From NCBI GenBank assembly GCA_016927815.1, contig JAFGLY010000166.1, forward strand, positions 101,142 through 165,141: a stretch of DNA of 64,000 bases, read 5' to 3'. Below the pieces are notes generated by a model, which had not been told where the DNA came from, ran no database searches, and saw nothing but the letters and a program-made list of their open reading frames with translations. This document shows positions 17,472-26,442 of the stretch, in pieces. This DNA is from Deltaproteobacteria bacterium. Its GTDB lineage: Bacteria > Myxococcota_A > UBA796 > JAFGLY01. Both the position numbers and the translations under genes were made by a program. The stretch's first letter is position 1. The number at the start of each line of letters is the position of its first letter.

Positions 17472-18693
17472 CGGACGGATCGGATCCGGCAGCAGCCCGA
17501 CCGGCCGCCCATCCAGGGGGGAGGAGCAGATCCACCACCCGCACGCTGCAGCCGAGCACGACGGCCCAGCAGACCGGCAGCCACTGGAGCGTTCTCGGCC
17601 AGTGCTCGGTGAGGACGTGCCTCCAGTTGGCCACCGCGGCCACCAGGACCCCCGCCGCGAGCGCCGGCCAGATGCGCCGGCCGGGGGTCGGCCAGGCCAG
17701 CAGCCACCCTACGGCGGGCAGGATCAGGATGGCCTGGTGGGGCATGGACGTCCCGGCCATCGCGGTGCCGACCCAGGCGATCCAAAGTGCCGCCAGGGCC
17801 GGAATCACTGCGGGATCGGGCCGACGGGCTGCCCAGGCGGTGAGTCCGACGGCCAGGAGACCCGGCAGCCAGAGGCGGGTGGACCACAGGGCCAGCACGA
17901 AGGATCGTTCCTGCTCGGCCCAGGCTGGATGCATGGCCTCGCCGACGAAGGCGGCTGCGCCGGCGCCCAGTGGCGACCCCGCCCACGGCCCCGCGTAGAA
18001 CCCCAGCGAGATCCCCAGCGCGAGGAGCGGCACGGCCACCGCGATGCCGACCAGCCTCCAGCGACGCCCCAGCATCGCAGGAACCAGGAGCACCAGGGGG
18101 AACAGCTTGATGGCGATGCCCAGCCCGATGGCCGCGCCTCCCCATGCCGTCCGGTCGCGCGCCAGCGCCCAGACACCGAGTCCGGCCAGCAGCACCAGGA
18201 TCGCGTTGCTCTGGCCCATACCGACCACGAGAGGCGTCATCCTCAAGGAGGCGACGATGCCCGTGGCGAGGGCCATCGAAGCCATCGCACGGGCTCCGCG
18301 GGAGGTGGAGCCCGCCGGCAGGGCCATGCCCGCGACCAGCGCGAGACCGAAGGCCGCCTGGAGCCACCCGTCCAAGGCCCAGAAGGGCACGGCCCCCAGC
18401 GGCAGGAAGACCAGTGCCGCGCTCTGGGGGTAGTAGGTGTGAAACCCGATGCACCGCATGCGCACGTCGCTGACCGAGAACAGGCGGGCGAGGACTTCGG
18501 GATCCGTCGGATCCATGCGATGCAGCAGGGCCCTCCCTCCCAGCCAGAGAGGGAGGAAGTCCAGGTTGTGGGCTTTTTGCCAGGAGATCTCGGCCCAAAG
18601 GGACCAGATCGCCGAGCCGGCCCACACGATCGCCAGCACGGCCAGCAACCCGACCAGCCAGCGCCGGGTCCGCTCGGACAGCGCCGGGATCAT
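17443..18693 (-). CDS. GT87/DUF2029-type polytopic membrane protein
   Basis: The 416 residues form about ten membrane segments, with an Asp-containing first periplasmic loop (HNLDFLPLWLGGRALL) and a TYYPQSAALVFLPLG stretch, as in DUF2029 polyprenyl-phosphate mannosyltransferase-like proteins. A conserved-looking KLFPLVLL segment follows near residue 197. It probably glycosylates lipids or polymers from a polyprenyl-phosphate sugar at the outer face of the membrane, but donor and acceptor are unknown. ATG 18693 immediately precedes a positively charged leader. The last 29 bp overlap the end of the convergent FIST gene. Confidence 0.78.
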   Translation of the reverse strand: MIPALSERTRRWLVGLLAVLAIVWAGSAIWSLWAEISWQKAHNLDFLPLWLGGRALLHRMDPTDPEVLARLFSVSDVRMRCIGFHTYYPQSAALVFLPLGAVPFWALDGWLQAAFGLALVAGMALPAGSTSRGARAMASMALATGIVASLRMTPLVVGMGQSNAILVLLAGLGVWALARDRTAWGGAAIGLGIAIKLFPLVLLVPAMLGRRWRLVGIAVAVPLLALGISLGFYAGPWAGSPLGAGAAAFVGEAMHPAWAEQERSFVLALWSTRLWLPGLLAVGLTAWAARRPDPAVIPALAALWIAWVGTAMAGTSMPHQAILILPAVGWLLAWPTPGRRIWPALAAGVLVAAVANWRHVLTEHWPRTLQWLPVCWAVVLGCSVRVVDLLLPPGWAAGRAAAGSDPSATTPRPRPG

Positions 18694-18742
18694 CGGTTCG
18701 TCCGTTTCATGTGGACCCTCTGCGTTCGATCCCCCGGGCGCC

Positions 18743-19828
18743 TCACGGCAGGCCCAGAAGGTCCAGCACGTAGATGCGCTTGAAGTCGCGCCTCGCATCC
18801 CCCGTGACACCCTGGGCAGCCACCGCGAGGCGGACGCGACCCTCGGCGCCCAGGACCACGTCGAGATCCCCGTTGCCCACGGTTCCGGTGGGGATCGCGC
18901 AGGCGGCTTGGGGGCGGTCCACGGGGACGGCACAGACCGGGTCGAAGCGGGCATCCTCGTCGCGTACGAAGACGAGGTGCCGACCATCCGGTGTCCACGA
19001 CGGGCCGCGGCCGTTCAGGATCACGTCCCGGGCCATCAACCGAGGCTGGCCACCGAGGGGCAGCACGTACAGGTCGAACCGATCCGGATCCACGTGGTTG
19101 GAGTAGAAGGCGATCGAATGCCCGTCCGGAGAGAACACGGGCCGGGTCTGGGTGCGGTCCCAACCGGTGAGCTTCCGGGGCTCGGGTCGGCCGATGTCGT
19201 CCAAGAGGTAGAGGTTGTCGCCCGCGTCGTCGTGCACGACGTACACGAGGGATCGCCCGTCGGGTGCCCAGGCCGCGAAGACCTCGGCCGAGGTGGGCGC
19301 TCGCGTGAGCCGGAGGGGAGGTGCGTCCAGGTCGTGTACGTCGAGAGCGTAGAGATCGCCCTGCCCCGTGCGGGCGCTGGTGAACACGATCCGGTCACCG
19401 GTGGGGCTCCAGGCTGGCCCGCCGTCGGTCCCGAGAGAGGCCGAGAGCGGATCGCCGCTGTCGAGGTACAGGTCGTAGTCGCGCTGGGGTCCGGATGCCG
19501 AGTAGACGAAGCGCCCGAGCGACGCGGGAGACCAGGAGATCTCCTGCGCGACGTTCGCGTCCTGTGAGCGAAACCCGGCCGTGAGCCCGGAGGCGCCGGG
19601 CGCGTGCGGCCTCACCCGTACGGGCGTGGATCCTCCCGGCGTGACCACGTACAGCTCCACGACCTTCCGATCGTGGTCGTTGACCTCGTAGGCAAGACGC
19701 GATCCGTCGGGGGACCAACGAGGGTTCTGGCAGTTGCCCTTGTGGGGCGGAGTGAGCGGTCGGGCTCGCGGATCCGCCCTCCCGGTGGAGCACAGACCCA
19801 GGGCGAGGAAGAGGACGAGAAGGCGCAT
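18743..19828 (-). CDS. TolB-like WD40/PD40 beta-propeller protein, exported
   Basis: The 361-residue protein has a short signal peptide (about residues 1-19, RLLVLFLALGLC) and at least five PD40 propeller repeats of the form PxWSPDGxxLxY (for example NPRWSPDGSRLAY, GPAWSPTGDRIVF, RPVFSPDGHSIAF, GPSWTPDGRHLVF). Such propellers act as periplasmic binding or scaffold proteins; it is not TolB itself because the TolB N-terminal domain is missing. ATG 19828 has AGGAGGGGAG upstream. It probably shares a transcript with the downstream membrane protein (49-bp gap). Confidence 0.8.
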   Translation of the reverse strand: MRLLVLFLALGLCSTGRADPRARPLTPPHKGNCQNPRWSPDGSRLAYEVNDHDRKVVELYVVTPGGSTPVRVRPHAPGASGLTAGFRSQDANVAQEISWSPASLGRFVYSASGPQRDYDLYLDSGDPLSASLGTDGGPAWSPTGDRIVFTSARTGQGDLYALDVHDLDAPPLRLTRAPTSAEVFAAWAPDGRSLVYVVHDDAGDNLYLLDDIGRPEPRKLTGWDRTQTRPVFSPDGHSIAFYSNHVDPDRFDLYVLPLGGQPRLMARDVILNGRGPSWTPDGRHLVFVRDEDARFDPVCAVPVDRPQAACAIPTGTVGNGDLDVVLGAEGRVRLAVAAQGVTGDARRDFKRIYVLDLLGLP

Positions 19829-19940
19829 GCGGAGTCTCCCCTCCTAGCCTGCACGCCGCTACAGGACCACGTTGAGGAGCCATCGAGAGGTCCGTCCTGC
19901 TCGTCGAGCCCAAAGGCCGGTGGCGGGGAGGGGATAGCAG

Positions 19941-19961
19941 GCTGTAGACGGTAGGCCGTAG
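19941..19961 (+). repeat. Inverted heptamer repeat, left arm
   Basis: Three consecutive heptamers GCTGTAG, ACGGTAG and GCCGTAG. They form an imperfect inverted repeat with 20142-20162: 16 of 21 positions are identical to the reverse complement, and 18 of 21 pair if G-U is allowed. Read on the minus strand, this arm is translated in frame at the end of the four-helix-bundle remnant. Confidence 0.75.
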
Positions 19962-20141
19962 GTCCGAGGGGATCGACACCGCCCCGCGTCGGAGCTGGGC
20001 GATCAGGCCGAATCTCTCGTGGCGGGGGAAGCGGCGCGTGTGTTCGCACCCCGCGAGGGCCAGGCGGTCTGCCCGTTCAAAGGCTCGTAGCTCCGTGTAA
20101 TCGCGCGCAGTTCCGTACCGGAAGAGCCTCCCCCCTCGTCC
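19962..20141 (-). pseudogene. Truncated four-helix-bundle (IVS/S23-type) protein remnant
   Basis: On the minus strand an open frame runs from 20141 to the left repeat arm. It encodes RDYTELRAFERADRLALAG, then TRRFPRHERFGLIAQLRR and GAVSIPS. This is the N-terminal half of the four-helix-bundle family first known from 23S rRNA intervening sequences, where the pattern is YxELxxWxxAxxLA, then FPxxERFGLxxQLRRAAVSIPaNIaEG. The second half (NIAEG onwards) is absent; after SIPS the frame enters the repeat arm. No ATG, GTG or TTG is visible before the conserved part, although GGGGGGAGG lies upstream. I therefore call a decayed gene. It fills most of the 337-bp gap between 19829 and 20165. Confidence 0.65.
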
Positions 20142-20162
20142 CTACAGTCTACAGCCTACAGT
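20142..20162 (-). repeat. Inverted heptamer repeat, right arm
   Basis: On the minus strand this reads ACTGTAG, GCTGTAG, ACTGTAG, three near-identical heptamers. It is the partner of 19941-19961 and ends 3 bp before the stop codon of the adjacent TPR protein gene. The two arms enclose the four-helix-bundle remnant. Confidence 0.8.
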
Positions 20163-20165
20163 CTC

Positions 20166-21359
20166 CTAGAGGGCGAACGAGAGGTGCGCGAGGATGCGCA
20201 CGCCCGTGGCGCCAAACCCCTTCTCCGAGATCCGGAGGGGAACCTGGGACCCGTTCGTCCAGTCCCCGTCGAGCGTCGTCGGCATCTGCCCGAAGGCCTG
20301 GTCCACGGCCACGCGCACCCCGATCCCCAGCGCGGTGATGCGCCCGCCCTCGCGCCAGTCGGCCGCCACCTCCAGCGACGGGACGTGGACCGGAGCCACC
20401 GCATAGGCCGTGGCGTCGGAGATGGCCTCTCCCGGAGCCGCGCAGGTCAGCCCCTCTCCGGTTTCCTCGCAGGCGAAGGCGATGCCCGGGAGCCACCCGT
20501 AGCGGTACCCGATTGAGGGCCGCACCGCGAGTGCCCCCCCTCCGAACCACTCGACGCCTACACGCCCTCCGAAGGTCCAGGCCTCCGGGCTGCCGGCCGT
20601 TCCCCAGGATCCGACGTCGTAGGTGCGAAAGGATCGATCCACCGTCAGACCGACGAGCGCACGCTTCACCGGTACGGTGAGGGCCACCTGGGTTTCCAGT
20701 CCGGGATGGAAGTTGGCCACGCGATCGCCGAACCACACTCCGAAACCCGAGGACGCCTCGATCCGGACCACCTGGAGGGCCGCGAGACCCCGGGCGCCGA
20801 GAGCCGAGAGGGGCAGTTCGAGCTGGCTCGTCTCGGTGGGCTTCACGCGGACCTCCCGTCCGTTCACGGTCCAGGTGCCAGCGGGCAGACAGATACGGAC
20901 CGGGAGCGTAGCGCCGTGCTTGAGGCGAAGACCCAGACGGTTCACGTATCGCTTGAGGCTCGGGTCGATGATCGTGCTCGGAGGCTCGATCGCCAGGCGA
21001 GAGCTCAAGCCCGTATGAGGGCCGGCGATCTCCAGCACGCCGAAGGTCGAGACGCAGAATTCTACGAATGCCCGTGCGGGCTCCGCCTCCTCGACGGTTT
21101 CGGCCCGCTCCAGGGCGAGCCGGGCGTGGTCGAGCGCAGCCTCGGGATCGTCGAGGTCCCACGCCACCTGCGACAAGAGCCAGTGCACCTCGAAGGACCC
21201 GTAGCCCTCGGGCGTGGCGGCCACGCGTTCGAGTTCGGCACGGGCATCCTTGACCCAACCCTTCTGGAGGAAGTGGCGGGCCTGGTCCACGGCATGATCC
21301 GGATCGGCGGCGACCGCGGGGTCGAAGAGCAGGAGCAGGACGAAGAGCAGTGGGTTCAT
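20166..21359 (-). CDS. Exported TPR/envelope protein of the peptide-transport operon
   Basis: The 397 residues begin with a signal peptide (FVLLLLFDPAVAA, cleavage near residue 18), followed by a TPR-like helical region (about 20-100; AVDQARHFLQKGWVKDARAELER). A PEGA-like segment (LPAGTWTVNGREVRVKP) and a beta-strand-rich C-terminal half with alternating aromatic residues suggest an outer-membrane-associated barrel or sandwich. I do not recognise the family. The ATG at 21359 overlaps the stop of the upstream ABC ATPase gene by 4 bp, so it is the last gene of the operon. Confidence 0.72.
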   Translation of the reverse strand: MNPLLFVLLLLFDPAVAADPDHAVDQARHFLQKGWVKDARAELERVAATPEGYGSFEVHWLLSQVAWDLDDPEAALDHARLALERAETVEEAEPARAFVEFCVSTFGVLEIAGPHTGLSSRLAIEPPSTIIDPSLKRYVNRLGLRLKHGATLPVRICLPAGTWTVNGREVRVKPTETSQLELPLSALGARGLAALQVVRIEASSGFGVWFGDRVANFHPGLETQVALTVPVKRALVGLTVDRSFRTYDVGSWGTAGSPEAWTFGGRVGVEWFGGGALAVRPSIGYRYGWLPGIAFACEETGEGLTCAAPGEAISDATAYAVAPVHVPSLEVAADWREGGRITALGIGVRVAVDQAFGQMPTTLDGDWTNGSQVPLRISEKGFGATGVRILAHLSFAL

Positions 21360-22288
21360 GCGTTCACCACCAAGCAGGCGATCTGGTGATCGGCGGTTCC
21401 AGCGAGCTCGGGCCGGACCTCGGCGCAGGAGGGTCGACCCAGGGGGCAGGGCCCATGGAAGGGGCATCCGGCCGATCCGCGTCCGGCAGGGCGGTCCGGC
21501 CGGACCGGGGGGCCGTCTCGCGCCATGCCCGCTGCGGCCAGCAGGAGTGCGGTGTAAGGGTGATGGGGCTCTCGGCCCAGGACGGACACGGGTACCTCCT
21601 CGATCACCCGACCAGCGTACATCACTACGAGGCGATCGCAGGCCCACGCCGCGAGTGGCAGGTCGTGGGAGATGAGCAGGTAGCCCCGATCCTGGGTGCG
21701 TCGGGCGAGGAGCAGTTCGATGACCCCGGCTCGGAGCGCGGCGTCGAGACCGGAGGTGGGTTCGTCCGCCACGGTCAGATCCGGGTCGGCGACCAGAATG
21801 CGCGCGATCCCCACCCGCCGCTTCTCCCCACCCGAGAGCTCGTGAGGCAGCCCGTCCAGGCGGAAAGACAGGCCCACCCTCGCCGCGATCTCGATCACCA
21901 CGTCCTCGGGCGGATCCAGAGGCCGGTGGAGCCGGGCCGACTCGCCGAGGTGCTGGCGAACCGTCAATCCGGGATTGAGCGAGGCGTCGGGATTCTGGAT
22001 CAGAAGCTGGCACCGCCTGCGGAACCGCCTCGGCACCCGGCCGCCCGGGCGGGCGAGTGGCCGTCCGAGAAGGGTGACCTCGCCCTCGTCGAAGGGCAGC
22101 AGCCCGAGGGCCGCGCGCGCGAGCGTGGTCTTGCCCGAGCCGCTCTCCCCGACCAGGCCCACGACCTCGCCCGGGCGAACCGTGAGGGAGGCACGGTCCA
22201 ATGCAGGGGGGCTCCGACGGCCGAGCGCGCCAGCGATACCCGGCATCGGGTAGGTCTTGCAGAGGTCGCGGACCCCAAGGAGGCTCAT
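21356..22288 (-). CDS. Peptide ABC transporter ATP-binding protein (DppF/OppF-like)
   Basis: A 310-residue ATPase of the dipeptide/oligopeptide/nickel type. Walker A is GESGSGKTTLA, the signature is LSGGEKRRVGIARIL and Walker B is TVADEPTSGLD, followed by the SHDL switch. The C-terminal oligopeptide-transporter extension is present (HHPYTALLLAA and a Cys-rich GCPFHGPCPLGRPSC). It pairs with the next upstream ATPase as the second half of a heterodimer. Start ATG 22288 overlaps the neighbouring stop (ATGA). Confidence 0.92.
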   Translation of the reverse strand: MSLLGVRDLCKTYPMPGIAGALGRRSPPALDRASLTVRPGEVVGLVGESGSGKTTLARAALGLLPFDEGEVTLLGRPLARPGGRVPRRFRRRCQLLIQNPDASLNPGLTVRQHLGESARLHRPLDPPEDVVIEIAARVGLSFRLDGLPHELSGGEKRRVGIARILVADPDLTVADEPTSGLDAALRAGVIELLLARRTQDRGYLLISHDLPLAAWACDRLVVMYAGRVIEEVPVSVLGREPHHPYTALLLAAAGMARDGPPVRPDRPAGRGSAGCPFHGPCPLGRPSCAEVRPELAGTADHQIACLVVNA

Positions 22289-23112
22289 GCGAACGCCCTC
22301 CAGGCGATGCGGGCCGTGCTGGCGAGCAGGGCACGGGCTTCGGGGGATCGGGCGCGATCCATGTCCGCTGCGTCGAGCGTCTCCACCACGCGCCCGGTAT
22401 CCATGAAGACCACGCGGTGCGCGACCCGGTGCACCTGTCTCAGGTCGTGGGTGATGAGGAGGATGCCCACGCCCTCGGCCGAGGTGGCCCGGATCTCCTC
22501 CAGGATGCCCGCCTGCACCGTCGGATCGAGGCCTGAGGTGGGCTCGTCGGCCAGGAGGAAGCGACTGCCCCGGGCGAGCGCGAGGGCGATGGCCACGCGC
22601 TGCGCCATGCCTCCCGAGAGCTGGTGCGGGTAGAGCGGAAGGATCGACGCCGGGTCCCGGAAGCCGGACCGAGCCAGCCAGTCGGTCGCCCTTCCGGGGG
22701 TCCGACCGAGGGCCAGCGCTTCCTCCACCTGGCGTCTTACGGTCCAGAGCGGATCGAGCGCCCCGCGGGCATCCTGGGGGAGATATCCCACGATGCGCCC
22801 CCGGATGGCACGGAATCGGGCCTCCACCTCCCGCCGGAACCGGGCGAGGCGCCCTGTGGCGAAGGCCTCGGACACCCCCGACCACGGCTCGTGGACCTCT
22901 CGATTGGCCTCCACGGAGCAGCGAGCAGCCACGACGCCGGGCTGCGGTCCGGGCAGGCCCAGCACGGCCCGGGCAGAGAGGGTCTTCCCGGAACCCGACG
23001 CCCCCACCAACGCCACGACCTCCCCGGCATCGACCCGAAACCCCCCGTCGCGTACGAGCACGCGTTCGCCCGCGCGGATCTCCAGCCCCGCGAGGAGGAG
23101 TCGGTCAGGCAT
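22285..23112 (-). CDS. Peptide ABC transporter ATP-binding protein (DppD/OppD-like)
   Basis: The 275-residue partner ATPase has Walker A GASGSGKTLSA, Q-loop YLPQDARGALDPLW, signature LSGGMAQRVAIALALA and Walker B LLADEPTSGLD. It is shorter than a typical OppD (about 325) and lacks the usual C-terminal HPY/Cys extension, which only its partner keeps. ATG 23112 lies inside the end of the permease gene (8-bp overlap). Confidence 0.9.
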   Translation of the reverse strand: MPDRLLLAGLEIRAGERVLVRDGGFRVDAGEVVALVGASGSGKTLSARAVLGLPGPQPGVVAARCSVEANREVHEPWSGVSEAFATGRLARFRREVEARFRAIRGRIVGYLPQDARGALDPLWTVRRQVEEALALGRTPGRATDWLARSGFRDPASILPLYPHQLSGGMAQRVAIALALARGSRFLLADEPTSGLDPTVQAGILEEIRATSAEGVGILLITHDLRQVHRVAHRVVFMDTGRVVETLDAADMDRARSPEARALLASTARIAWRAFA

Positions 23113-23902
23113 GTTCCCGCTCCGCGAACACCTCGCTCACGATCCCGGTGGCCAGCACCGTGACCCAGATGGCGATGGCGGGGGCCCAGAGGCCCCACGG
23201 GTTGGCGGTGTGCTGGCCGAACTCGAAGGCGAGCATGTTGCCCCAGGAGGGCTCGGGCTCGGGGACGCCGAACCCGCCTAGGTAGGAGAGAGTGGTCTCC
23301 AGCACGAGGAGATACCCGAAGAGGAGCAGGGCCTGGCGGCCCACCATCCTGCGTCCGTTCACCCACAGGAGGTGGAAGAGCAGGATCCGGGCCGACCCGA
23401 TCCCGTGCGCTCGGGCGGCCAGCACGAACTCCGCCCGGGTGAGCACCTCGATCCGCTGGTGCACGGCCTCGGCCAGTGCGGGGGCCCAGGCCACGCCCGC
23501 GGCCACACCCAGCAGCCACCCTTCGCTCCCGTAGATGGTCATCACGAGGAGCACGAGGACGAAGCGCGGGATGGAAGCGGTCACGGTAGAAAGATAGCGG
23601 ATGGTGGAGGCCAGGACCCCGCCGACGAAGCCCGTGAGGGCGCCGGCCGTCACGCCGAGCGTTGTGGCCACCGCCACGGCCAGCAGGCCGGGGCCCACGA
23701 AGGCGCCCGGCGCCATCAGGAGGCGCCAGGCCACGTCACGACCGAGGTGATCGGTACCCAGCCAGTGGTCCAGGGACGGTGCCAGGCCGATCGCTTCCGG
23801 ATCCACCGCGGTCACGACGTCGTACGGCAGGAACGGTCCGGCCAGGCCGAGGAGGAGCACCAGCCACAGAACGGCCGACCCGGCGAGGAGCGTCGCTCTC
23901 AC
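23105..23902 (-). CDS. Peptide ABC transporter permease (DppC-like)
   Basis: Inner-membrane permease of 265 residues with an N-terminal helix and the LGTDHLGRDV motif typical of DppC/OppC proteins (about residue 49), followed by five helices. The cytoplasmic EAA-type loop, which contacts the ATPase, reads EFVLAARAHGIGSARILLFHLL. The start is GTG 23902, overlapping the stop of the DppB-like gene by 4 bp. It would pair with that permease to form the channel. Confidence 0.9.
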   Translation of the reverse strand: MRATLLAGSAVLWLVLLLGLAGPFLPYDVVTAVDPEAIGLAPSLDHWLGTDHLGRDVAWRLLMAPGAFVGPGLLAVAVATTLGVTAGALTGFVGGVLASTIRYLSTVTASIPRFVLVLLVMTIYGSEGWLLGVAAGVAWAPALAEAVHQRIEVLTRAEFVLAARAHGIGSARILLFHLLWVNGRRMVGRQALLLFGYLLVLETTLSYLGGFGVPEPEPSWGNMLAFEFGQHTANPWGLWAPAIAIWVTVLATGIVSEVFAEREHA

Positions 23903-24894
23903 GGCCTGGGCTCCCTGAGACGAGGATCCACGGACAGGCGGACGATGTCGCCCAGCAGGCGGGCGGCGCACACCACGGCCGCCGCGACCAGGGCAAGCCC
24001 CATGGCCAGAGGGGCGTCCCGGGCGATGCAGGCCTGCCAGAGCATGGCGCCCGCGCCGTTGAGCAGGAGGATCTTCTCGATCACCACGAGGCCACCGACG
24101 AAGAAGGCCGTCCGGTTGGCCGTGAGCGTGACGAGCGGCGGCACGAGGGACCGGAGCACGTGCGGGGCCAGCGGCGCTCCCCGGGCCCGGGCGGCATCCA
24201 CGAAGGGCGCGTTTCGGATGCGGACGATCTCGTCCTCCACAGCTGCATGGACCTCGGCCAGGGAACCCGAGCCGACCGCCAGCACCACGATGGCCAGGAC
24301 CGTCTTCACACCGCTCTCGGTGTCCGGGAGGGCAAACCACGACGGGCGGGCGATCAGGCCCCGCTCCAGGAGGATCCATGCGGCCTCGTTGAGCACGTTC
24401 ACGGTCACGAATGCGAGGAGGAACACCGGCGCGATCGAGAGGACCTGAACCATTCGCCTGCGCCGGGAAGGTCGGCCCGCAGTGGCCCACGCCAGGAGCG
24501 TGCCCAGCACGAGCGCCAATCCCACGGCCGGCAGGGCCAGGCCGAGGGAACGGGCCGTAGCGGGCAGCACGAGCCCGGCCACCGGTGCTCCAGGCCGCCA
24601 CGTGAGAGAAGTCCCCAGGTCGCCCGTCGCCGCCCGGGCGAGGTAGCGGCCCCAGCGGGCGACGAGCGGGGTGTCCAGACCCCACTCTGCCTCCAGGACC
24701 GAGCGCACCTGCTCGCCTCCAGGCACGAGGTCCACGGGGTCCCCCGGGGCCAGGTGAAGCAGCATCTGCATTGCCAGAATCGCGCCCGCGAGGGTGAGCA
24801 GGAACGCGGACACGAGCCGCCCCAGGGCCACGAGGAGGCTCCGGGCGTTCGTGCGAGGGGGCCTCCTTTCGAGAGAGGCCGCCGCCAGGGTCAT
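23899..24894 (-). CDS. Peptide ABC transporter permease (DppB-like)
   Basis: Inner-membrane permease of 331 residues. The first helix is followed by the HLAPGDPVDL motif (about 50-59), typical of DppB proteins, and a periplasmic region with YLARAATGDLGTSLTW. The EAA loop is FVDAARARGAPLAPHVLRSL. It has a basic N-terminal extension of about 25 residues. ATG 24894 overlaps the stop of the substrate-binding protein gene by 4 bp. Confidence 0.9.
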   Translation of the reverse strand: MTLAAASLERRPPRTNARSLLVALGRLVSAFLLTLAGAILAMQMLLHLAPGDPVDLVPGGEQVRSVLEAEWGLDTPLVARWGRYLARAATGDLGTSLTWRPGAPVAGLVLPATARSLGLALPAVGLALVLGTLLAWATAGRPSRRRRMVQVLSIAPVFLLAFVTVNVLNEAAWILLERGLIARPSWFALPDTESGVKTVLAIVVLAVGSGSLAEVHAAVEDEIVRIRNAPFVDAARARGAPLAPHVLRSLVPPLVTLTANRTAFFVGGLVVIEKILLLNGAGAMLWQACIARDAPLAMGLALVAAAVVCAARLLGDIVRLSVDPRLREPRP

Positions 24895-26438
24895 TCCATG
24901 CGCCAGTTCTGGACCCAGGTGAAGAAATAGAAGGGGTGGATCACGACGTTGTGGACACGGGAGGAGAATGCGGCGTAGGAATCCAGTGTCCAGAGGAACA
25001 CCATGGGCACGTCGTCGTGCACGAGTCGATGGACCTCGCGGAGGGCGGTCTTCTTGACCTGGGGATCGGTGGTGGTGCGCGCCTTCTCGAGCAAGGTGTC
25101 CACCTCGGGGTTCGCGTACCCGGTGAAGTTCCGGGTACCCGAGGAGTGGAACTGGTCGTAGACGTCCTCGCTGCGATCGAAGGTCCACTGGGAGAGGACG
25201 AGGTCGTAGTCGCGTTCTCTCCAGATCCGGGCCTTCCAGGACGCATCGTCCAAGAACTCGGGTTCCACCCCGATGCCGGCCTCCCGGAGCTGGCTCTGGA
25301 GGTTGATGACCACCTCCTGGGAGGACTCGAGGGTGCGGTGGCTCACCACCTTCAGGCGGAGCGGCTGCCCGTTCCGGGTCCAGGTGCGGGCCTCCTTGAC
25401 GAAGCCGGCTTCCGACAGGAGGGCGTCGGCCTGGGAGGGCTGGTGCTCGAACCTCGGAACCTGGTGGTTGCAGTACGGGCTCGAGGGCACGTAGGGGCCG
25501 CTCACGACGTCGCCCGTCCCAATGGGTGCGAGCAGCGCATCGATATCGATCAAGGCCGCGATGGCCTGGCGGACCGACGGCTCGTCGTAGGGCGTGCGGT
25601 CGAGGTTGAAACCCAGGTACCACCACGAGTTGGTCTGGTAGGGGTACAGTTCGACCTTGCGGTGGTTCTGGAGCACGGCGAGGTCCCTGGGAAGGACGCG
25701 CACCAGCGCCTCGAGGCTCTCGTAGAGGAGGAGCTTGGCCTGGTAGTTCTTGTCGCTCACTTCCCGCATCGCGACCTCGGCGAGGCCGGCGGGATCCCCT
25801 TCGCCGGAAACCGCCCTCATCGTAATGGAATTGTCTTCGTTGAAGCTGATGACTTTGTAAGGCCCGGTTCCCACGGGCCGATGGCGGAACGTGCCGGTGC
25901 GCCGGATCGGGGTCTCCGGAAAGAGGTGGGCGGGCAGGATCTTGAAGTGGAGCTTGTCCTCGGGCCGGCGTTCCGGCTGGCGGAACACGAGGCGCACGGT
26001 GTGCGCGTCCACCAGGACGGCCTGGTCGATCCACGCGACACGCCCGCTCTCGGTGGACAACGTCGAGGCATCCTTCATGGCCTGGATGGTGAAGACGACG
26101 TCCCTCGCGGTGAACGGCGCGCCGTCGTGCCAGGTGACGTCCTCTCGCAGGCGGACGGTCATCTCCCTGCCATCGGGCGAGAGGCCCGCCGAGAGGGCGA
26201 GTCCGGGCGTACTCGCAAGTTGGGGATCGTCCGTGTAGAGACCGTCGAACACGAGTTCCGAGATGCGGGCCTCGGCCATCGTGGTGGTGTACAGCGGATG
26301 GACGATGCCGGGAGCCAGATCCTCGGCATACCGGAACGGAACGGCGGAAGCCGGAAGCGCGAAGGCCAGGAGGGCGGCCGCGAGGGAACCGGCGCCGGGG
26401 TACGGACGACACGGGCAGCGGGAGGATGACATCGTCAT
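24891..26438 (-). CDS. Peptide ABC transporter substrate-binding protein (SBP_bac_5)
   Basis: The 515-residue family 5 periplasmic binding protein has a signal peptide ending in ALPASA (about residue 32). The mature part shows family motifs: LREDVTWHDGAPFTARDVVF (about 97-116), GTGPYKVISFN (about 190-200), SWWYLGFNLDRTPYDEPSVR (about 271-290) and an ADALLSEAGF segment. It should bind peptides or similar ligands and hand them to the two permeases. ATG 26438 has GGAGAA upstream; a second ATG two codons in (26432) is possible. The final residues overlap the permease start. Confidence 0.92.
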   Translation of the reverse strand: MTMSSSRCPCRPYPGAGSLAAALLAFALPASAVPFRYAEDLAPGIVHPLYTTTMAEARISELVFDGLYTDDPQLASTPGLALSAGLSPDGREMTVRLREDVTWHDGAPFTARDVVFTIQAMKDASTLSTESGRVAWIDQAVLVDAHTVRLVFRQPERRPEDKLHFKILPAHLFPETPIRRTGTFRHRPVGTGPYKVISFNEDNSITMRAVSGEGDPAGLAEVAMREVSDKNYQAKLLLYESLEALVRVLPRDLAVLQNHRKVELYPYQTNSWWYLGFNLDRTPYDEPSVRQAIAALIDIDALLAPIGTGDVVSGPYVPSSPYCNHQVPRFEHQPSQADALLSEAGFVKEARTWTRNGQPLRLKVVSHRTLESSQEVVINLQSQLREAGIGVEPEFLDDASWKARIWRERDYDLVLSQWTFDRSEDVYDQFHSSGTRNFTGYANPEVDTLLEKARTTTDPQVKKTALREVHRLVHDDVPMVFLWTLDSYAAFSSRVHNVVIHPFYFFTWVQNWRME

Positions 26439-26442
26439 GCGT

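Noticed and set aside
19962..20141. tRNA or riboswitch in the 337-bp gap
   Set aside because: No cloverleaf and no riboswitch core recognised; the minus-strand translation matches the four-helix-bundle family instead.
19962..20141. Avd-type protein of a diversity-generating retroelement
   Set aside because: Avd is related to the four-helix-bundle fold, but no reverse transcriptase or template/variable repeat pair is present in the window.
19941..20162. CRISPR array
   Set aside because: Heptamers are too short, in two inverted blocks with no regular spacers.
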